A stretch of DNA of 28,839 nt from Cloacimonetes bacterium UBA4175. Its GTDB lineage: Bacteria; Cloacimonadota; Cloacimonadia; Cloacimonadales; Cloacimonadaceae. The stretch covers positions 21,314 through 50,152 of the forward strand of contig DFUX01000054.1 in assembly GCA_002379855.1 (NCBI GenBank). The letters are read 5' to 3'. A program made the position numbers and the translations under genes. Below are positions 9,854 to 19,548 of this stretch, in pieces (the stretch's first letter is position 1; each line of letters starts with the position of its first letter). The notes beneath the pieces are model-generated. The model did no database searches, was not told where the DNA came from, and saw only the letters and a list, made by a program, of their open reading frames with translations.

Positions 9854-9932
9854 AGCGTGGATTTCTGGCTGACCGCGTTTGTGGCAAACAAGGCGCGGCG
9901 AAAACTCATCAGATAACGGTGCTTGATATAAT

Positions 9933-11342
9933 ATGAAAAAGACTGGATACAGTTTTGTGCTTGCCGGGCTGGCCCTGTTGCTGCTAACCGCTTGTGAGAT
10001 AAACAAGCTGAACAGCGCTCAGGATCACTATAACAACAAACGTTATGCCGCCGCGATCCAGGAGCTGGATGCCTATATCGGCAAAGCCAAGAACGGCGCT
10101 CTGATCACCCGCAGCGAGATCCTGCGCGGTAAATGTTACCACGAACTTGGTCTGATGGCAAGGCAACGGGAAAGCTGGGATCTGGCGGTGAAGTTTTTGA
10201 AACTGTCCAATTCGGAAGAGGCAGACCAGGCCTTGGCCGATGTGTATAAGACCCTTTGCTTGAAAGCGCTGGAGCAAAACAACCAGCGGTTGGCACTGGA
10301 TTATGTCAACGCGGCGCTCAGGGAGATTCCGGACTCTCAGCTCACGCCGGAAATGCTCTCCCGCCGGATCGGCTTTACCCTGGATGTCTATATCGACCAT
10401 GATCAGGCCTGGGAAGACTATAAAATGCTCTACGACCGCTATCCCAATAATAGTTACGAGCTTGTGGCACGCAAGCAGATCATGAGGATCGTTCCCAACA
10501 AAGTTGAATATGCCCGGCAACTTTACAGCACCGGATACTACAATGAAGGGCTTGTCCTGCTGTTTGAACTGGGCAAGTATCCCGTGGTGGACACGGAGGT
10601 GAACAACCGCATGATCAGCGAAGCCTATCTGGGCCAGGCGGAAAGCTTCCTTGAAACCCAGGATTACATGGAGGCGGACAGGTTTTTCCGCATCGCCATG
10701 CAATATGATCCGGCCATCGAAGCGCAGGTGTCACGCAGGCTGGAAGATGTCGCTTCGCTCTATATCAAACGGGGGGATGAATTGTTGGCCAGAAAGGAAT
10801 TTGACGAAGCTCTGATTTATTACCGCAAATCTTTCGATATCATTCCGAACTATACTGCCGCGGAGAAGGCTATCGCCCGGCTGAATACGCTCAAGGCCAA
10901 TATCATCAGGGCGGAAGAGCTGAATCAACAGGCGGAAAAAGCCGAGTTGGGAGGTAAGTACGCCGAAGCGCAAAGCCTTTACCGGCAGGCATACAACCTG
11001 GACGCCAGGAACGAGTATCGCAGCAAAGCCGCCCAGATGCAGAACATGATCGAGGCCACCAACAACCCCACCGAGTTTGCCCGCAGAATAATCAATGAAT
11101 ACCGGGGCGGCCTGCTCAACCAGCGCATCCAGCAACAGAAGGGCGTCCTGCTGCGCACCAACAACCGAAACGAGATCAGGGATTCCGGCTGGAAGTTCCT
11201 CATCTCCTCCGGACAGTTCAAGTATGAAGCCCGCTATGACCTGATCACGCCGACCGAGACCTTCTTCTATGTCTGGCAGGTCAATCTGAGAGACAGGGTT
11301 ATCACCCCGTTGAATAAAATATCTGAAAACCTGATGAGGTAA
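9933..11342 (+). CDS. TPR-repeat lipoprotein
   Basis: A 469-residue predicted lipoprotein. The signal peptide ends in the lipobox L-L-T-A-C, so Cys21 would be lipidated and the protein anchored facing the periplasm. The body is almost wholly helical with degenerate tetratricopeptide repeats, clearest at about 30-50, 103-132, 225-260, 272-305 and 328-358. A short non-TPR tail follows (about 408-469) rich in aromatic and beta-prone residues. TPR lipoproteins usually act as scaffolds for envelope complexes; the partner is unknown. No ribosome site is evident before the start, but the lysine-rich signal peptide makes this Met the sensible choice. It ends two bases before the DUF5683 gene, which implies translational coupling. 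No specific family name is assignable. Confidence 0.8.
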   Translation: MKKTGYSFVLAGLALLLLTACEINKLNSAQDHYNNKRYAAAIQELDAYIGKAKNGALITRSEILRGKCYHELGLMARQRESWDLAVKFLKLSNSEEADQALADVYKTLCLKALEQNNQRLALDYVNAALREIPDSQLTPEMLSRRIGFTLDVYIDHDQAWEDYKMLYDRYPNNSYELVARKQIMRIVPNKVEYARQLYSTGYYNEGLVLLFELGKYPVVDTEVNNRMISEAYLGQAESFLETQDYMEADRFFRIAMQYDPAIEAQVSRRLEDVASLYIKRGDELLARKEFDEALIYYRKSFDIIPNYTAAEKAIARLNTLKANIIRAEELNQQAEKAELGGKYAEAQSLYRQAYNLDARNEYRSKAAQMQNMIEATNNPTEFARRIINEYRGGLLNQRIQQQKGVLLRTNNRNEIRDSGWKFLISSGQFKYEARYDLITPTETFFYVWQVNLRDRVITPLNKISENLMR

Positions 11343-11344
11343 AC

Positions 11345-11932
11345 ATGCCCAGGATACTGCTGCCCGCCATCTTGTTCTTGCTTGTGATCTCCTGCCTTCA
11401 GGCTCAGGAAAGTTTTGATCTGAACGCTTTTTCCGATAGCACCAAATATGGATGGCAGGACTGGAGAGACCGGGGGGACTATCGGGCAGACCTGCTGGAT
11501 CGCCAGAAACTGTTGCAACTCTATGAGATGGAATCAAATCCCATCCGCCGCTCGATCGCGAAATCTATGGCGCTGCCTGGTTGGGGACAGATTTCCAGCC
11601 GGTCTTATACCAAGGGCACCATTATATTGGGCAGCGAACTGATTGTATTGGGAGCGTCCCTCTATTTCTTCGACCGCAGCAACTATTATTACGACAAATA
11701 CATGAATGCCACCCAGATCGATGATATCGAAAACTACTACAGCGAAGCCGTTAAACCCAGGCAATACTCCATTTTGCTGCTCTCTCTGGGGGGTATCATC
11801 TGGATTTACAACATCTTTGACGTGATAGAGACCACCGACGCTTATAACGCAATGATCTGGCAGGATATCGTGGAAAAATACGGTTCCCAGCCAGTCAACA
11901 TCGGCCCCGGCGGGGTGCAGATACGCTTTTGA
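11345..11932 (+). CDS. DUF5683 domain-containing membrane protein
   Basis: 195 residues with an N-terminal signal peptide (1-20) and a DUF5683-type core. The core has a conserved A-L-P-G-W-G-Q segment (76-82) followed by two hydrophobic stretches (about 93-109 and 141-158). This family is widespread in FCB bacteria and its function is unknown. The segment between the two stretches is rich in tyrosine, asparagine and acidic residues. It begins two bases after the TPR lipoprotein stop and ends nine bases before the next lipoprotein gene, so the three are almost certainly translated from one message. The family assignment rests on the P-G-W-G-Q signature and topology; the role is unassigned. Confidence 0.75.
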   Translation: MPRILLPAILFLLVISCLQAQESFDLNAFSDSTKYGWQDWRDRGDYRADLLDRQKLLQLYEMESNPIRRSIAKSMALPGWGQISSRSYTKGTIILGSELIVLGASLYFFDRSNYYYDKYMNATQIDDIENYYSEAVKPRQYSILLLSLGGIIWIYNIFDVIETTDAYNAMIWQDIVEKYGSQPVNIGPGGVQIRF

Positions 11933-11941
11933 GGAGGAGAG

Positions 11942-12388
11942 ATGAGAAACATTGTCTTGTTTGTGTTGATTTTGTCCCTTTTGCTGGCCTCCGCCTGCCT
12001 CAAACGCAACAACCCCCTCGATCCGAGTGGCAATGCCGGGATCGGCGCCGCCCCGGAAAATGTGTCCAATCTGGTCTGCGTGGGTTCCGTGGCCAGCAAT
12101 CCACAGAAGTTTGTGCGTCTGAACTGGGATGTGAACTCGGATGAGACCACCTCCGGATACTATGTATATCGCGGTTTTTCTTACAACAGCGATTTTGCCC
12201 GGGTAGGTACCGTGGAATCGAATACCGGCCAGTTTATCCATACCGAGACCAACGGTGTGCCGGTGATGCCGGGCAGATACTGGTACCAGGTGTCCGGGTT
12301 CAAAGATCACTACGATCCCGATTCCGGTCAATACTGGGGCCGCCTGGAAGGACGCCGTACCTCTCCGGCGTATGTAGAAGTCAAGTAA
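11942..12388 (+). CDS. small FN3-like lipoprotein
   Basis: 148 residues. The signal peptide ends in L-A-S-A-C with Cys19 as the lipid site, followed by N-P-L-D-P (24-28), a motif frequent just after the lipid cysteine in lipoproteins of this group. Residues about 39-148 look like a single fibronectin type III-like domain, with L-N-W-D at 60-63, G-Y-Y-V-Y-R at 72-77 and W-Y-Q-V near 114-117. No catalytic residues are apparent, so a binding or structural role in the envelope is likely. GAGGAG (11933-11938) lies just before the start, spaced three bases from the ATG. It is third in the TPR lipoprotein/DUF5683 unit, and the helicase gene starts 15 bases later. Confidence 0.75.
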   Translation: MRNIVLFVLILSLLLASACLKRNNPLDPSGNAGIGAAPENVSNLVCVGSVASNPQKFVRLNWDVNSDETTSGYYVYRGFSYNSDFARVGTVESNTGQFIHTETNGVPVMPGRYWYQVSGFKDHYDPDSGQYWGRLEGRRTSPAYVEVK

Positions 12389-12403
12389 AGCGTTCCGCGG
12401 GCG

Positions 12404-14602
12404 ATGCTTCAGGATTTCTCCAAAGAGCTGAATTCACAGCAGCTTCAGGTGGTTACCAATACCGAAGGGCCGCTGTTGGTTCTGGCTGGTGCCGGAAGCG
12501 GCAAAACCCGCTCCATAATCTACCGCTGCGCCTATCTGCTCAAGGAAAAGCAGGTGCCGCCATGGAATATCCTGGTGGTCACTTTTACCAATAAAGCGGC
12601 CCGCGAACTGCAGGACAGGCTGGAGGCGCTGCTCCGTTTTCCCGTCCGTTCCCTTTGGGTGGGCACCTTCCACCGTGTCTGTTCACGCATCCTGCGCTAT
12701 GAAGCTGCGCATCTGCCATTTGGAGCGAACTTTTCCATCTATGACGAGGATGCCCAGAAGTCGCTGCTCAAGAAGATCTATAAAGAAGAAGGATTCGACC
12801 GCCAGAAGTACCCACTGCCCCGGGTGCTGTACCGCATCGGGCGTTATAAAAGCAACCTGCTGCTGCCCGAGGACCTCGCCAAAGACAGCCAGGATGCAGG
12901 CTCCGGCAGAGGCTACCACGATGAATTTGAAAGCAAGATACTGCGCATCTACACCCTATACCAGCAAAGCCTGCTGCTCAACCAAGCCCTGGATTTCGAC
13001 GATATCCTGCTCTATACCGCGCGCCTGCTGCAGAACAACGAAACTGTACGCAGCAAGTATCAGCAGCTTTTCCGCTATGTGATGATCGATGAGTATCAGG
13101 ATACCAATCAGGCACAGTTTGAGATCGTGCGCCAGATTGCCGGGGAGCATCAGCGGGTCTGCGTTGTGGGTGACGACGACCAGGCGATTTACAGCTTCCG
13201 GGGAGCCACGATCCGCAATATTCTGGAGTTCGAGCGGGACTACCAGAACGTCATGTCCATCAGGCTGGAACAAAACTACCGCAGCACGATGAGCATCCTG
13301 AACCTCGCCAATGCCATCATCCGGAACAACCGCCGCCGCCACAGCAAGGACCTGTGGTCTGACCTCGGTGAGGGAGAGCGGCCGCAGCTCTTTGCATATA
13401 ACGACGAGAACGAGGAAGCCAACCGCACCGCGGAGCTTGTCATGAAGCTGCATTCTGAGGGTGTCTCTTTCAACCAGATGGCGGTGTTATACCGCACCAA
13501 CGCCCAGTCGCGCGTGTTTGAATACGCTTTCATGCAAAACAAGATACCCCACAGCATCGTAGGCAGCCTGCACTTTTACCAGCGCAAGGAGATCAAAGAC
13601 CTGCTGGGCTACCTTTCCTCCATTTCCAACACGGCGGATTCGGAAAGCCTGCTGCGCGTCATCAACGAACCACCCCGCGGCATCGGACAGACCACCGTGA
13701 ACCGGCTGCTAACCTTCGCCGCCAAAGCCCGCATCCCTCTTTACCAGGCTGTGCAAAATGTGCAGGCGGTGGAAGACCTGCAGAACGCGTCCCGCAAGCG
13801 GGTGGCGGATTTTGCCCAAAAGCTTGCCACCTGGCGGGAAATGTCGCTCCGCGCCCCGGTCTTGGATGTGGTCAAAGCCATCCTGGATGACCTGGATCTT
13901 ATCCCCCAATACAGGCGCAGCGGCGATCCCAAGGATATTTCCCGGGCGGAGAACCTCACTGAGTTTGTCAGTTCGGTAAGCGAGTTTTCCGAACGCTGGG
14001 TCACTGAACACGAGAGCCCGGCTTTGCTGGCGGACTTCCTGCCCTTCGTTGCCCTGCAGACCGATATGGACCGCGTGGAGGAGGGGGCGGAGAGTGTGCG
14101 CCTCATGACCCTGCACAACGCCAAGGGCCTGGAGTTTGACTGCGTATTTATCGCGGGATTGGAAGAGGAACTGCTCCCCCACCGCATGAGCATGGACAGC
14201 AGGGAGAGCATCGAGGAGGAGCGGCGCCTTTTTTACGTGGGTGTAACCCGCGCCAAAACCCGTCTGCTGCTCAGCTATGCCAAATGCCGCCGTATCTACG
14301 ACTCATTCAGTTTCACCCGACCCAGCCTCTTTCTGCAGGAACTGGAACAAGACCTCTTTGCAGGCAACAAAGACCCGGCAGACCTCGCGCGTGGCTCCCG
14401 TCCCCGTCCCAGGAAACGTGCCACCGTCACCGAGAAGGACAAGCAGTTCCGCATCGGCCAGCAGGTCTGGCACTCTGAATACGGGCGCGGGCTGGTGCTC
14501 AGTGTGGACGGAGTGGGGCCGGATGCCCGCCTCACCATATCTTTCGACAGGGGCAAGCTCACCAAGATCATCGGCACCTTTGTGAGCACCGAGCCGCTTT
14601 AG
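12404..14602 (+). CDS. pcrA: UvrD/PcrA-type superfamily 1 DNA helicase
   Basis: A 732-residue ATP-dependent 3'-5' DNA helicase acting in repair and replication. It carries the full SF1A motif set: Walker A A-G-A-G-S-G-K-T (28-35), T-F-T-N-K-A-A (60-66), the Walker B I-D-E-Y-Q-D-T (228-234) and G-D-D-D-Q-A-I-Y-S-F-R-G-A (256-268). Further motifs are Q-N-Y-R-S-T (290-295), T-L-H-N-A-K-G-L-E-F (about 568-577) and Y-V-G-V-T-R-A-K (about 611-618). Length matches PcrA/UvrD. The C-terminal about 50 residues form the small F-R-I-G-Q-x-V-W-H-x-x-Y-G-x-G tail domain that in PcrA contacts RNA polymerase, which favours PcrA over Rep. No strong ribosome site precedes it, and coupling to the lipoprotein 15 bases upstream is plausible. 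Mfd follows after nine bases. Confidence 0.95.
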   Translation: MLQDFSKELNSQQLQVVTNTEGPLLVLAGAGSGKTRSIIYRCAYLLKEKQVPPWNILVVTFTNKAARELQDRLEALLRFPVRSLWVGTFHRVCSRILRYEAAHLPFGANFSIYDEDAQKSLLKKIYKEEGFDRQKYPLPRVLYRIGRYKSNLLLPEDLAKDSQDAGSGRGYHDEFESKILRIYTLYQQSLLLNQALDFDDILLYTARLLQNNETVRSKYQQLFRYVMIDEYQDTNQAQFEIVRQIAGEHQRVCVVGDDDQAIYSFRGATIRNILEFERDYQNVMSIRLEQNYRSTMSILNLANAIIRNNRRRHSKDLWSDLGEGERPQLFAYNDENEEANRTAELVMKLHSEGVSFNQMAVLYRTNAQSRVFEYAFMQNKIPHSIVGSLHFYQRKEIKDLLGYLSSISNTADSESLLRVINEPPRGIGQTTVNRLLTFAAKARIPLYQAVQNVQAVEDLQNASRKRVADFAQKLATWREMSLRAPVLDVVKAILDDLDLIPQYRRSGDPKDISRAENLTEFVSSVSEFSERWVTEHESPALLADFLPFVALQTDMDRVEEGAESVRLMTLHNAKGLEFDCVFIAGLEEELLPHRMSMDSRESIEEERRLFYVGVTRAKTRLLLSYAKCRRIYDSFSFTRPSLFLQELEQDLFAGNKDPADLARGSRPRPRKRATVTEKDKQFRIGQQVWHSEYGRGLVLSVDGVGPDARLTISFDRGKLTKIIGTFVSTEPL

Positions 14603-14611
14603 GACGTAAGG

Positions 14612-17600
14612 ATGCTGTTCAAAGAGCTCCGTCCCATCCTGGATGGATCACCCTTTCTTGCCTCGCTGCCTTCAATGCTGCAAAGCGGGGAGCGTGTCCA
14701 GATCCACCATCTTAACCAAAGCGCCAGGGCTCTGGTGGCAGCCCGCCTCTGGGAAGATACCCAAAAGAACGTTCTGATCGTCTCTCAGGATGACATCATC
14801 GCCGAGGATATCTGGGACGACCTGGTGGCTCTGCTGGGTGCCGGCAACGCCCACTACCTGCCTGATTACGAGATCCTTCCCTACGAGGAACGCTCGCCCC
14901 ACTATTCCATCCGCGCCACCCGCATGATCTGCGTCAATCACATCCTGAGCGGCAAACCAGCGGTTTACAGCCTCTCCATACGCGCTCTGATGCGCTGGTT
15001 GCCTCCCCTCAGCTCCATCGCCTCCCACGTGAAAGTCCTCACGCCCGGCCTGGAGTATCCGCCCCAACAATTGATCCTGGACCTGGTCAACATGGGCTTT
15101 GAAGCGCAATACCAGGTGGGTAAGGTGTTCCAGGTGGCACGGCGGGGCGGGATCGTGGACATCTTCAGTCCGCCCGACCTGAAGCCCGTGCGCATCGAGT
15201 ATTTCGGCGACGAGATCATCACCATGCGCTACTTTTCCACCAATACACAGCGTTCAGAACCGGGAGAGGTGCCTTCCTACACCATCATCCCCGCCCGCGA
15301 GTTTTGCCTGGACGACATCAAGGACAGCTCCCCCCTGGCGGCCATGCTGAAAACCAAGGGTTTCTACGAAGGCATCGAAAACCAGTATTCACTGCTGCTG
15401 GACGAACTTTCCACCTTTGCCGACTACTTCGATCCCCAACAGCGGATCATGCTTTTCAACAACTACATCTACATCCAGGAAGAGTTTGAACAACTGGCGG
15501 AACAGGTGCTTGAACAATACCGCCGCGAACTGAAAAGCAAGACCAGGGCCAAGCTGAGCCCACCGGACAAGGTGATGGCGGATGAGGAATATCTCCTGTC
15601 GCTCACCCGTCCCCAGAGCAGCCTCTTCCTTTCCCAGAGCGAGTTTGTGCTGCCCTTTGCCGCCCGTGGCCTGAAAGCCCCCTTCGAGTCCCAGCCTTCC
15701 TTCAATGGCGATCTGGCGTTGCTGGCGGACAGCATCCGCCAAATGGAAGCGCAGGGAACGAACCCCATCCTGCTTTTCGACAATCCCAGCCAGAGCAAGC
15801 GTATGCACGAACTGCTGGCGGATTACTCCTGCTCGCCTCAAAGCCTGATCGGCGTTTTGCACGAGGGTTTCCAGTTGCTGGATTGCGGCCTCGCCCTCTG
15901 GACCGACCATGAGATCTTTAACCGCTACAAGCGCAAGCGCTACGCCCCCCGGTACTCTCCGGGAGAGGAGATCGTGGACTATGAAAGCCTCAGCCCGGGC
16001 GATTACGTGGTGCATGTGGATCACGGCATCGGGGTTTTTGAAGGGCTGAAAATCATCCGCCTGGACAGCCAGGACACGGAGTGCCTGGTCTTGCGCTACG
16101 CCGGGGACGACCGGGTCTATGTGCCCACCTATCAGCTCAAACTGGTTTCCAAATACATTGCCGAGGAAAGCGCGTCCCCAACCCTCAATAAGATTGGCTC
16201 AGCGAAATGGCAGCACACCAAGCGCAAGGCCACGGAGCAGATCGAGCTGATCGCCGCGGATATCGTCAAACTCTACGCCGAACGCAGTTCCCGCCTGGGC
16301 ATTGCCCACAAACCGGACACCGACTGGCAGCGCGAGATGGAGGAATCCTTCATCTATGAGGACACACCCGACCAGGCGCGCTCCAATGCCGAGATCAAAG
16401 CGGATATGGAAAGCCCCGCTCCGATGGAGCGCCTGCTCTGCGGGGATGTGGGTTTCGGCAAGACGGAGGTGGCCATCCGTGCCGCCTTCAAAGCGGTGTG
16501 TTCGGGCTATCAGGTGGCAGTCCTGGTGCCCACCACCCTGCTTGCGGAGCAGCATTGGCGCGTCTTCAAGGAACGTCTGGCCAAGTATCCCGTGCGGATT
16601 GCCATGTTCAGCCGTTTCCGCAGCGACAGGATGATCAGCGAGGATATGGCAGGCCTGGCCTCCGGCAAGGTGGATATCGCCATCGGAACCCACCGTCTTC
16701 TTTCCAGGGATGTCCAGTTCAAAAAGCTCGGGCTGCTGATAATCGACGAGGAACACCGCTTCGGAGTGCGCCACAAGGAACGCCTCCGCAAGCTGCAATC
16801 CAACGTGGACACCCTTTACATGAGCGCCACGCCGATTCCGCGCACCCTCAATATGGCGCTTGCCAAGCTCAAAGAGATATCCCTGATGCAGACCTCGCCC
16901 AAGGAGCGCCTGCCGATCCGCACCATCATCACCCCGCGCGACAGCGAGGTGATCAAGGACGCTATCCGCCGCGAACTCGACCGGGGCGGGCAGGTGTTCT
17001 TCATCCACAACCGCGTGCAGACCATCGAGACAGTCGCCGAGGAACTGCGCCAGTTACTGCCGGATGTGAGGTTCGCCGTTGGCCACGCCCAGATGCCGGA
17101 ACGCCATCTGGAAGACGTGATGCAGGCTTTCGTCAACCGCGAATACCAGGTGCTGATCTCCACCACCATCGTGGAAAACGGGATCGACATCCCCAACGCC
17201 AACACCATCCTCATCGACCGCGCGGATACCTTTGGCCTCGCCCAGCTTTATCAGATGCGAGGCAGGGTGGGACGCAGCAACCGCCGCGCCTACGCCTACC
17301 TGCTGATCCCCAAAGGCACCACCAACGTCGCCCGACAGCGCCTGGAAGCGCTCACCCAATACGACTATTTGGGCGCAGGATTCCAGGTCGCGCTGCGCGA
17401 TCTCGAACTGCGCGGGGCGGGAACGATTCTGGGCACCAAACAAAGCGGCATCATCCAGGCCATCGGCTTCAACTACTACAACAGCCTGCTGGGGGGAGCC
17501 ATCGCCGCCGCGGAAAAGGGCGAGGCCTTCGCTCCGGAAGACGAGACGCCCAAGACCCGCCGCCGCCTCATTACCGAGATCGACCTCTATTTTCCCCCGA

Positions 17601-18019
17601 GTTTTATCGAGGATGACGAGCAGCGCCTGGCTATCTACCGCCGTTTGAGCGAATTCGACGACTTTGCCCAGATCGCCGACTTTGAGGATGAACTGCGCGA
17701 CCGCTTTGGAGAGCTGCCCGAGAAAGCCGCCTGGCTGCTTATGTATTTCAAGCTGAACATCCTGAGTAAGCAGGCCGGACTGCAAAACTGCCATGTGCGC
17801 CACAATACCCTCACCCTGGAGTTCCGTCCGGACAAGCTGCCCGCCAAGGAAAAGATCCTGGCTTTCAGCGCCCAGGTGAAATATGAACTGCGCTTCGAGG
17901 CTACCAAGGGACTTAAAATATTCATCTCTTTTCCAAAAGAGATGGAATACCGCGAGCAGTTCGAGCAGTCGCTGCAACTTTTGGAAAAATTCATCTCCGC
18001 CGGAAATCAGAAAAGCTAA
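14612..18019 (+). CDS. mfd: transcription-repair coupling factor Mfd
   Basis: 1,135 residues, close to the usual length of about 1,150. Mfd is a DNA translocase that recognises RNA polymerase stalled at lesions, removes it and recruits UvrA. The N-terminal third is the UvrB-like module. The RNA-polymerase-interacting domain begins at about Y465 with V-V-H-V-D-H-G-I-G-V-F. The helicase core shows Walker A G-D-V-G-F-G-K-T (611-618), D-E-E-H (712-715), M-S-A-T-P-I-P-R-T and the translocation motif around Q-M-R-G-R-V-G-R-S (from 881). The C-terminal TRCF domain closes the protein. The start is nine bases after the helicase stop; AGGA at 14601-14604 overlaps that stop codon and serves as ribosome site, so the two repair proteins are probably co-translated. 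It is the last gene of the plus-strand run, and no clear terminator with a T tract follows. Confidence 0.97.
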   Translation: MLFKELRPILDGSPFLASLPSMLQSGERVQIHHLNQSARALVAARLWEDTQKNVLIVSQDDIIAEDIWDDLVALLGAGNAHYLPDYEILPYEERSPHYSIRATRMICVNHILSGKPAVYSLSIRALMRWLPPLSSIASHVKVLTPGLEYPPQQLILDLVNMGFEAQYQVGKVFQVARRGGIVDIFSPPDLKPVRIEYFGDEIITMRYFSTNTQRSEPGEVPSYTIIPAREFCLDDIKDSSPLAAMLKTKGFYEGIENQYSLLLDELSTFADYFDPQQRIMLFNNYIYIQEEFEQLAEQVLEQYRRELKSKTRAKLSPPDKVMADEEYLLSLTRPQSSLFLSQSEFVLPFAARGLKAPFESQPSFNGDLALLADSIRQMEAQGTNPILLFDNPSQSKRMHELLADYSCSPQSLIGVLHEGFQLLDCGLALWTDHEIFNRYKRKRYAPRYSPGEEIVDYESLSPGDYVVHVDHGIGVFEGLKIIRLDSQDTECLVLRYAGDDRVYVPTYQLKLVSKYIAEESASPTLNKIGSAKWQHTKRKATEQIELIAADIVKLYAERSSRLGIAHKPDTDWQREMEESFIYEDTPDQARSNAEIKADMESPAPMERLLCGDVGFGKTEVAIRAAFKAVCSGYQVAVLVPTTLLAEQHWRVFKERLAKYPVRIAMFSRFRSDRMISEDMAGLASGKVDIAIGTHRLLSRDVQFKKLGLLIIDEEHRFGVRHKERLRKLQSNVDTLYMSATPIPRTLNMALAKLKEISLMQTSPKERLPIRTIITPRDSEVIKDAIRRELDRGGQVFFIHNRVQTIETVAEELRQLLPDVRFAVGHAQMPERHLEDVMQAFVNREYQVLISTTIVENGIDIPNANTILIDRADTFGLAQLYQMRGRVGRSNRRAYAYLLIPKGTTNVARQRLEALTQYDYLGAGFQVALRDLELRGAGTILGTKQSGIIQAIGFNYYNSLLGGAIAAAEKGEAFAPEDETPKTRRRLITEIDLYFPPSFIEDDEQRLAIYRRLSEFDDFAQIADFEDELRDRFGELPEKAAWLLMYFKLNILSKQAGLQNCHVRHNTLTLEFRPDKLPAKEKILAFSAQVKYELRFEATKGLKIFISFPKEMEYREQFEQSLQLLEKFISAGNQKS

Positions 18020-18141
18020 GCAACAGCCCTGCCAGACAGGATTTCAGGCATTTCCACATCTTTCATCCCCTGGAAAATAGCCGGCAACTGTCTGCAAGAT
18101 CCTTCATAGGCTATCCTTCGCACTATCAACACGTTATGCCA

Positions 18142-18188
18142 TCATCCTTAGGTCATCCTTATAGAGGTTAAGGTTGACCTAAGGATGA
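18142..18188. repeat. dispersed palindromic repeat, copy B (most complete)
   Basis: A 20-bp stem with one mismatch and a 7-base loop (18162-18168). The core 39 bases (18146-18184) align with copies A and C. Each arm is two 9-base half-sites with a 2-base spacer: TCATCCTTA at 18142-18150 and 18153-18161, TAAGGTTGA at 18169-18177 and TAAGGATGA at 18180-18188. The arrangement is symmetric: 9+2+9, loop 7, 9+2+9. Confidence 0.8.
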
Positions 18189-18267
18189 CCCACGTTTGAG
18201 AACAGGATGCAAAGGAGGGCGAAATTCCCCGCGCGAGGCATGCCAGAACCCGCCAGGGAACGGGTGG

Positions 18268-18297
18268 AAAAGGAAAACGGAGCAGGTTCCGCTCCGT
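18268..18297 (-). terminator. intrinsic terminator of tripartite exporter operon
   Basis: Arms ACGGAGC (18277-18283) and GCTCCGT (18291-18297) form a 7-bp stem with a 7-base loop. On the minus strand it runs into TTTTCCTTTT. It lies 34 bases past the permease stop. The plus-strand side lacks Ts, so it serves the minus strand. Confidence 0.7.
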
Positions 18298-18330
18298 CTT
18301 CCCAAATTTCAGGTGTTGCTTTTGGCATGG

Positions 18331-19548
18331 CTACTCGTAGCGCAAAGCGTCTATCAGGTTGAGGTTGGCTGCCTTGCGGGCGGGATACCAGCCGAAAAAG
18401 ATGCCGATGAGCATGGAAAAGCCTACTGAAAGAAAGACCGACCATGCCGTTATATTGATGCTCCACTCCATATACTTGCCCAGCAGTTCAGCCGCGGTGA
18501 CGCCCAGCAGGATGCCGATCAGGCCTCCAAAAATGCTGATGGTGACGGCTTCGATGATAAACTGCAGCAATACATCGCGTTTACCCGCGCCCACGGCCAT
18601 GCGGATGCCGATCTCCTTGATGCGTTCCGTCACCGAGACCAGCATGATGTTCATGATGCCGATTCCGCCCACCAGCAGCGAGATGCCCGCGATGCTGGCG
18701 AGCAGGATGGTCATGGTGTCGGAAACGGTGCTGGCAGCTTCGGCGATATCGGTTTGCGAGCTGACGCTGAAATCATCCGCCGTGGTGCCGCGATGCCTGT
18801 TTTGCAGCAGGTTGAGGATGTCTTCCTGAACCAGGGGGATGCGTTCCTTGGATTCTGCAGAGACAAAGATGGTCAAAAACCGCCAGCGGTGCCCCATCAG
18901 GCGGGTGGAGGTGGTAGTAAAAGGAGCCAGCACAATGTCGTCCTGATCCATGCCGGAGGCGCTGGCTCCCTTGGAACGGAGCACGCCCCTCACCGTGAAG
19001 GGGATATTGCGGATGCGGATAACCTTGCCCACCGGATCGATGCCGGCGAAGAGGTTGTCCGCCACGGTCTTGCCGATCACGCAGACCTTGGTGCCGCTTT
19101 CCACGTCCGACGCGTAAAACGTGTCACCACTTTCCATGCTCAAATCCCTGATCTGAAAATAGTCCACATCCACGCCCATCACGCGCCCCCGCCAGTTGCT
19201 GTTGCCATACTTTAGCTGGCCAAAGGTGTTGTAAACCGGGGAGGTGAAGAGGACTCCATCCACGCTGTTCCTGATGGCGTCCACATCCTCTTCTTCCAGG
19301 GTGTTGCCGCTGCCTGCGGCTTGCCGGGCGGTGTTTTGGGTGTTGGTGAAGTTGCTGGTGACCATGATAACGTTGGTTCCCATGCTGGAGATTTGGTCGT
19401 CCACCACTTTCTTGGCGCCCTCGCCGATGGCGAGCATGGTGATCACCGCGGCCACGCCGATGATGATGCCCAGCATGGTGAGAAAGGTGCGGGTCTTGTT
19501 GCGGGTGAGCGATTTAAGGGCGATGCGAATGATTCCGATGATGGACAT
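18331..19548 (-). CDS. MacB-like ABC transporter permease
   Basis: A 405-residue inner-membrane permease of the MacB/FtsX class (type VII ABC fold). One transmembrane helix near the N-terminus (about 21-40) is followed by a large periplasmic MacB core domain (about 45-270). Three C-terminal helices form the FtsX domain, with the conserved cytoplasmic segment S-V-T-E-R-I-K-E-I-G-I-R-M-A-V-G-A between them. Such permeases do not pump through the membrane but transmit ATPase motion to periplasmic steps, driving efflux of lipopeptides, macrolides or toxins through an adaptor and TolC. In E. coli MacB the ATPase is fused to the permease; here it is separate. The start codon overlaps the ATPase stop by one base (TGATG), so translation is coupled. 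The substrate is unknown. Confidence 0.92.
   Translation of the reverse strand: MSIIGIIRIALKSLTRNKTRTFLTMLGIIIGVAAVITMLAIGEGAKKVVDDQISSMGTNVIMVTSNFTNTQNTARQAAGSGNTLEEEDVDAIRNSVDGVLFTSPVYNTFGQLKYGNSNWRGRVMGVDVDYFQIRDLSMESGDTFYASDVESGTKVCVIGKTVADNLFAGIDPVGKVIRIRNIPFTVRGVLRSKGASASGMDQDDIVLAPFTTTSTRLMGHRWRFLTIFVSAESKERIPLVQEDILNLLQNRHRGTTADDFSVSSQTDIAEAASTVSDTMTILLASIAGISLLVGGIGIMNIMLVSVTERIKEIGIRMAVGAGKRDVLLQFIIEAVTISIFGGLIGILLGVTAAELLGKYMEWSINITAWSVFLSVGFSMLIGIFFGWYPARKAANLNLIDALRYE

Larger units (their letters stand above)
18020..18330. other. convergent intergenic region
   Basis: 311 bases between mfd and the permease gene, which end facing each other. They contain palindrome copy B with its extended 20-bp stem (18142-18188) and the terminator of the exporter operon (18268-18297). 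No gene or RNA is recognisable. On the plus strand no hairpin followed by a T run exists for mfd; the palindrome hairpin itself is the only strong fold that could stop that transcript. Confidence 0.6.
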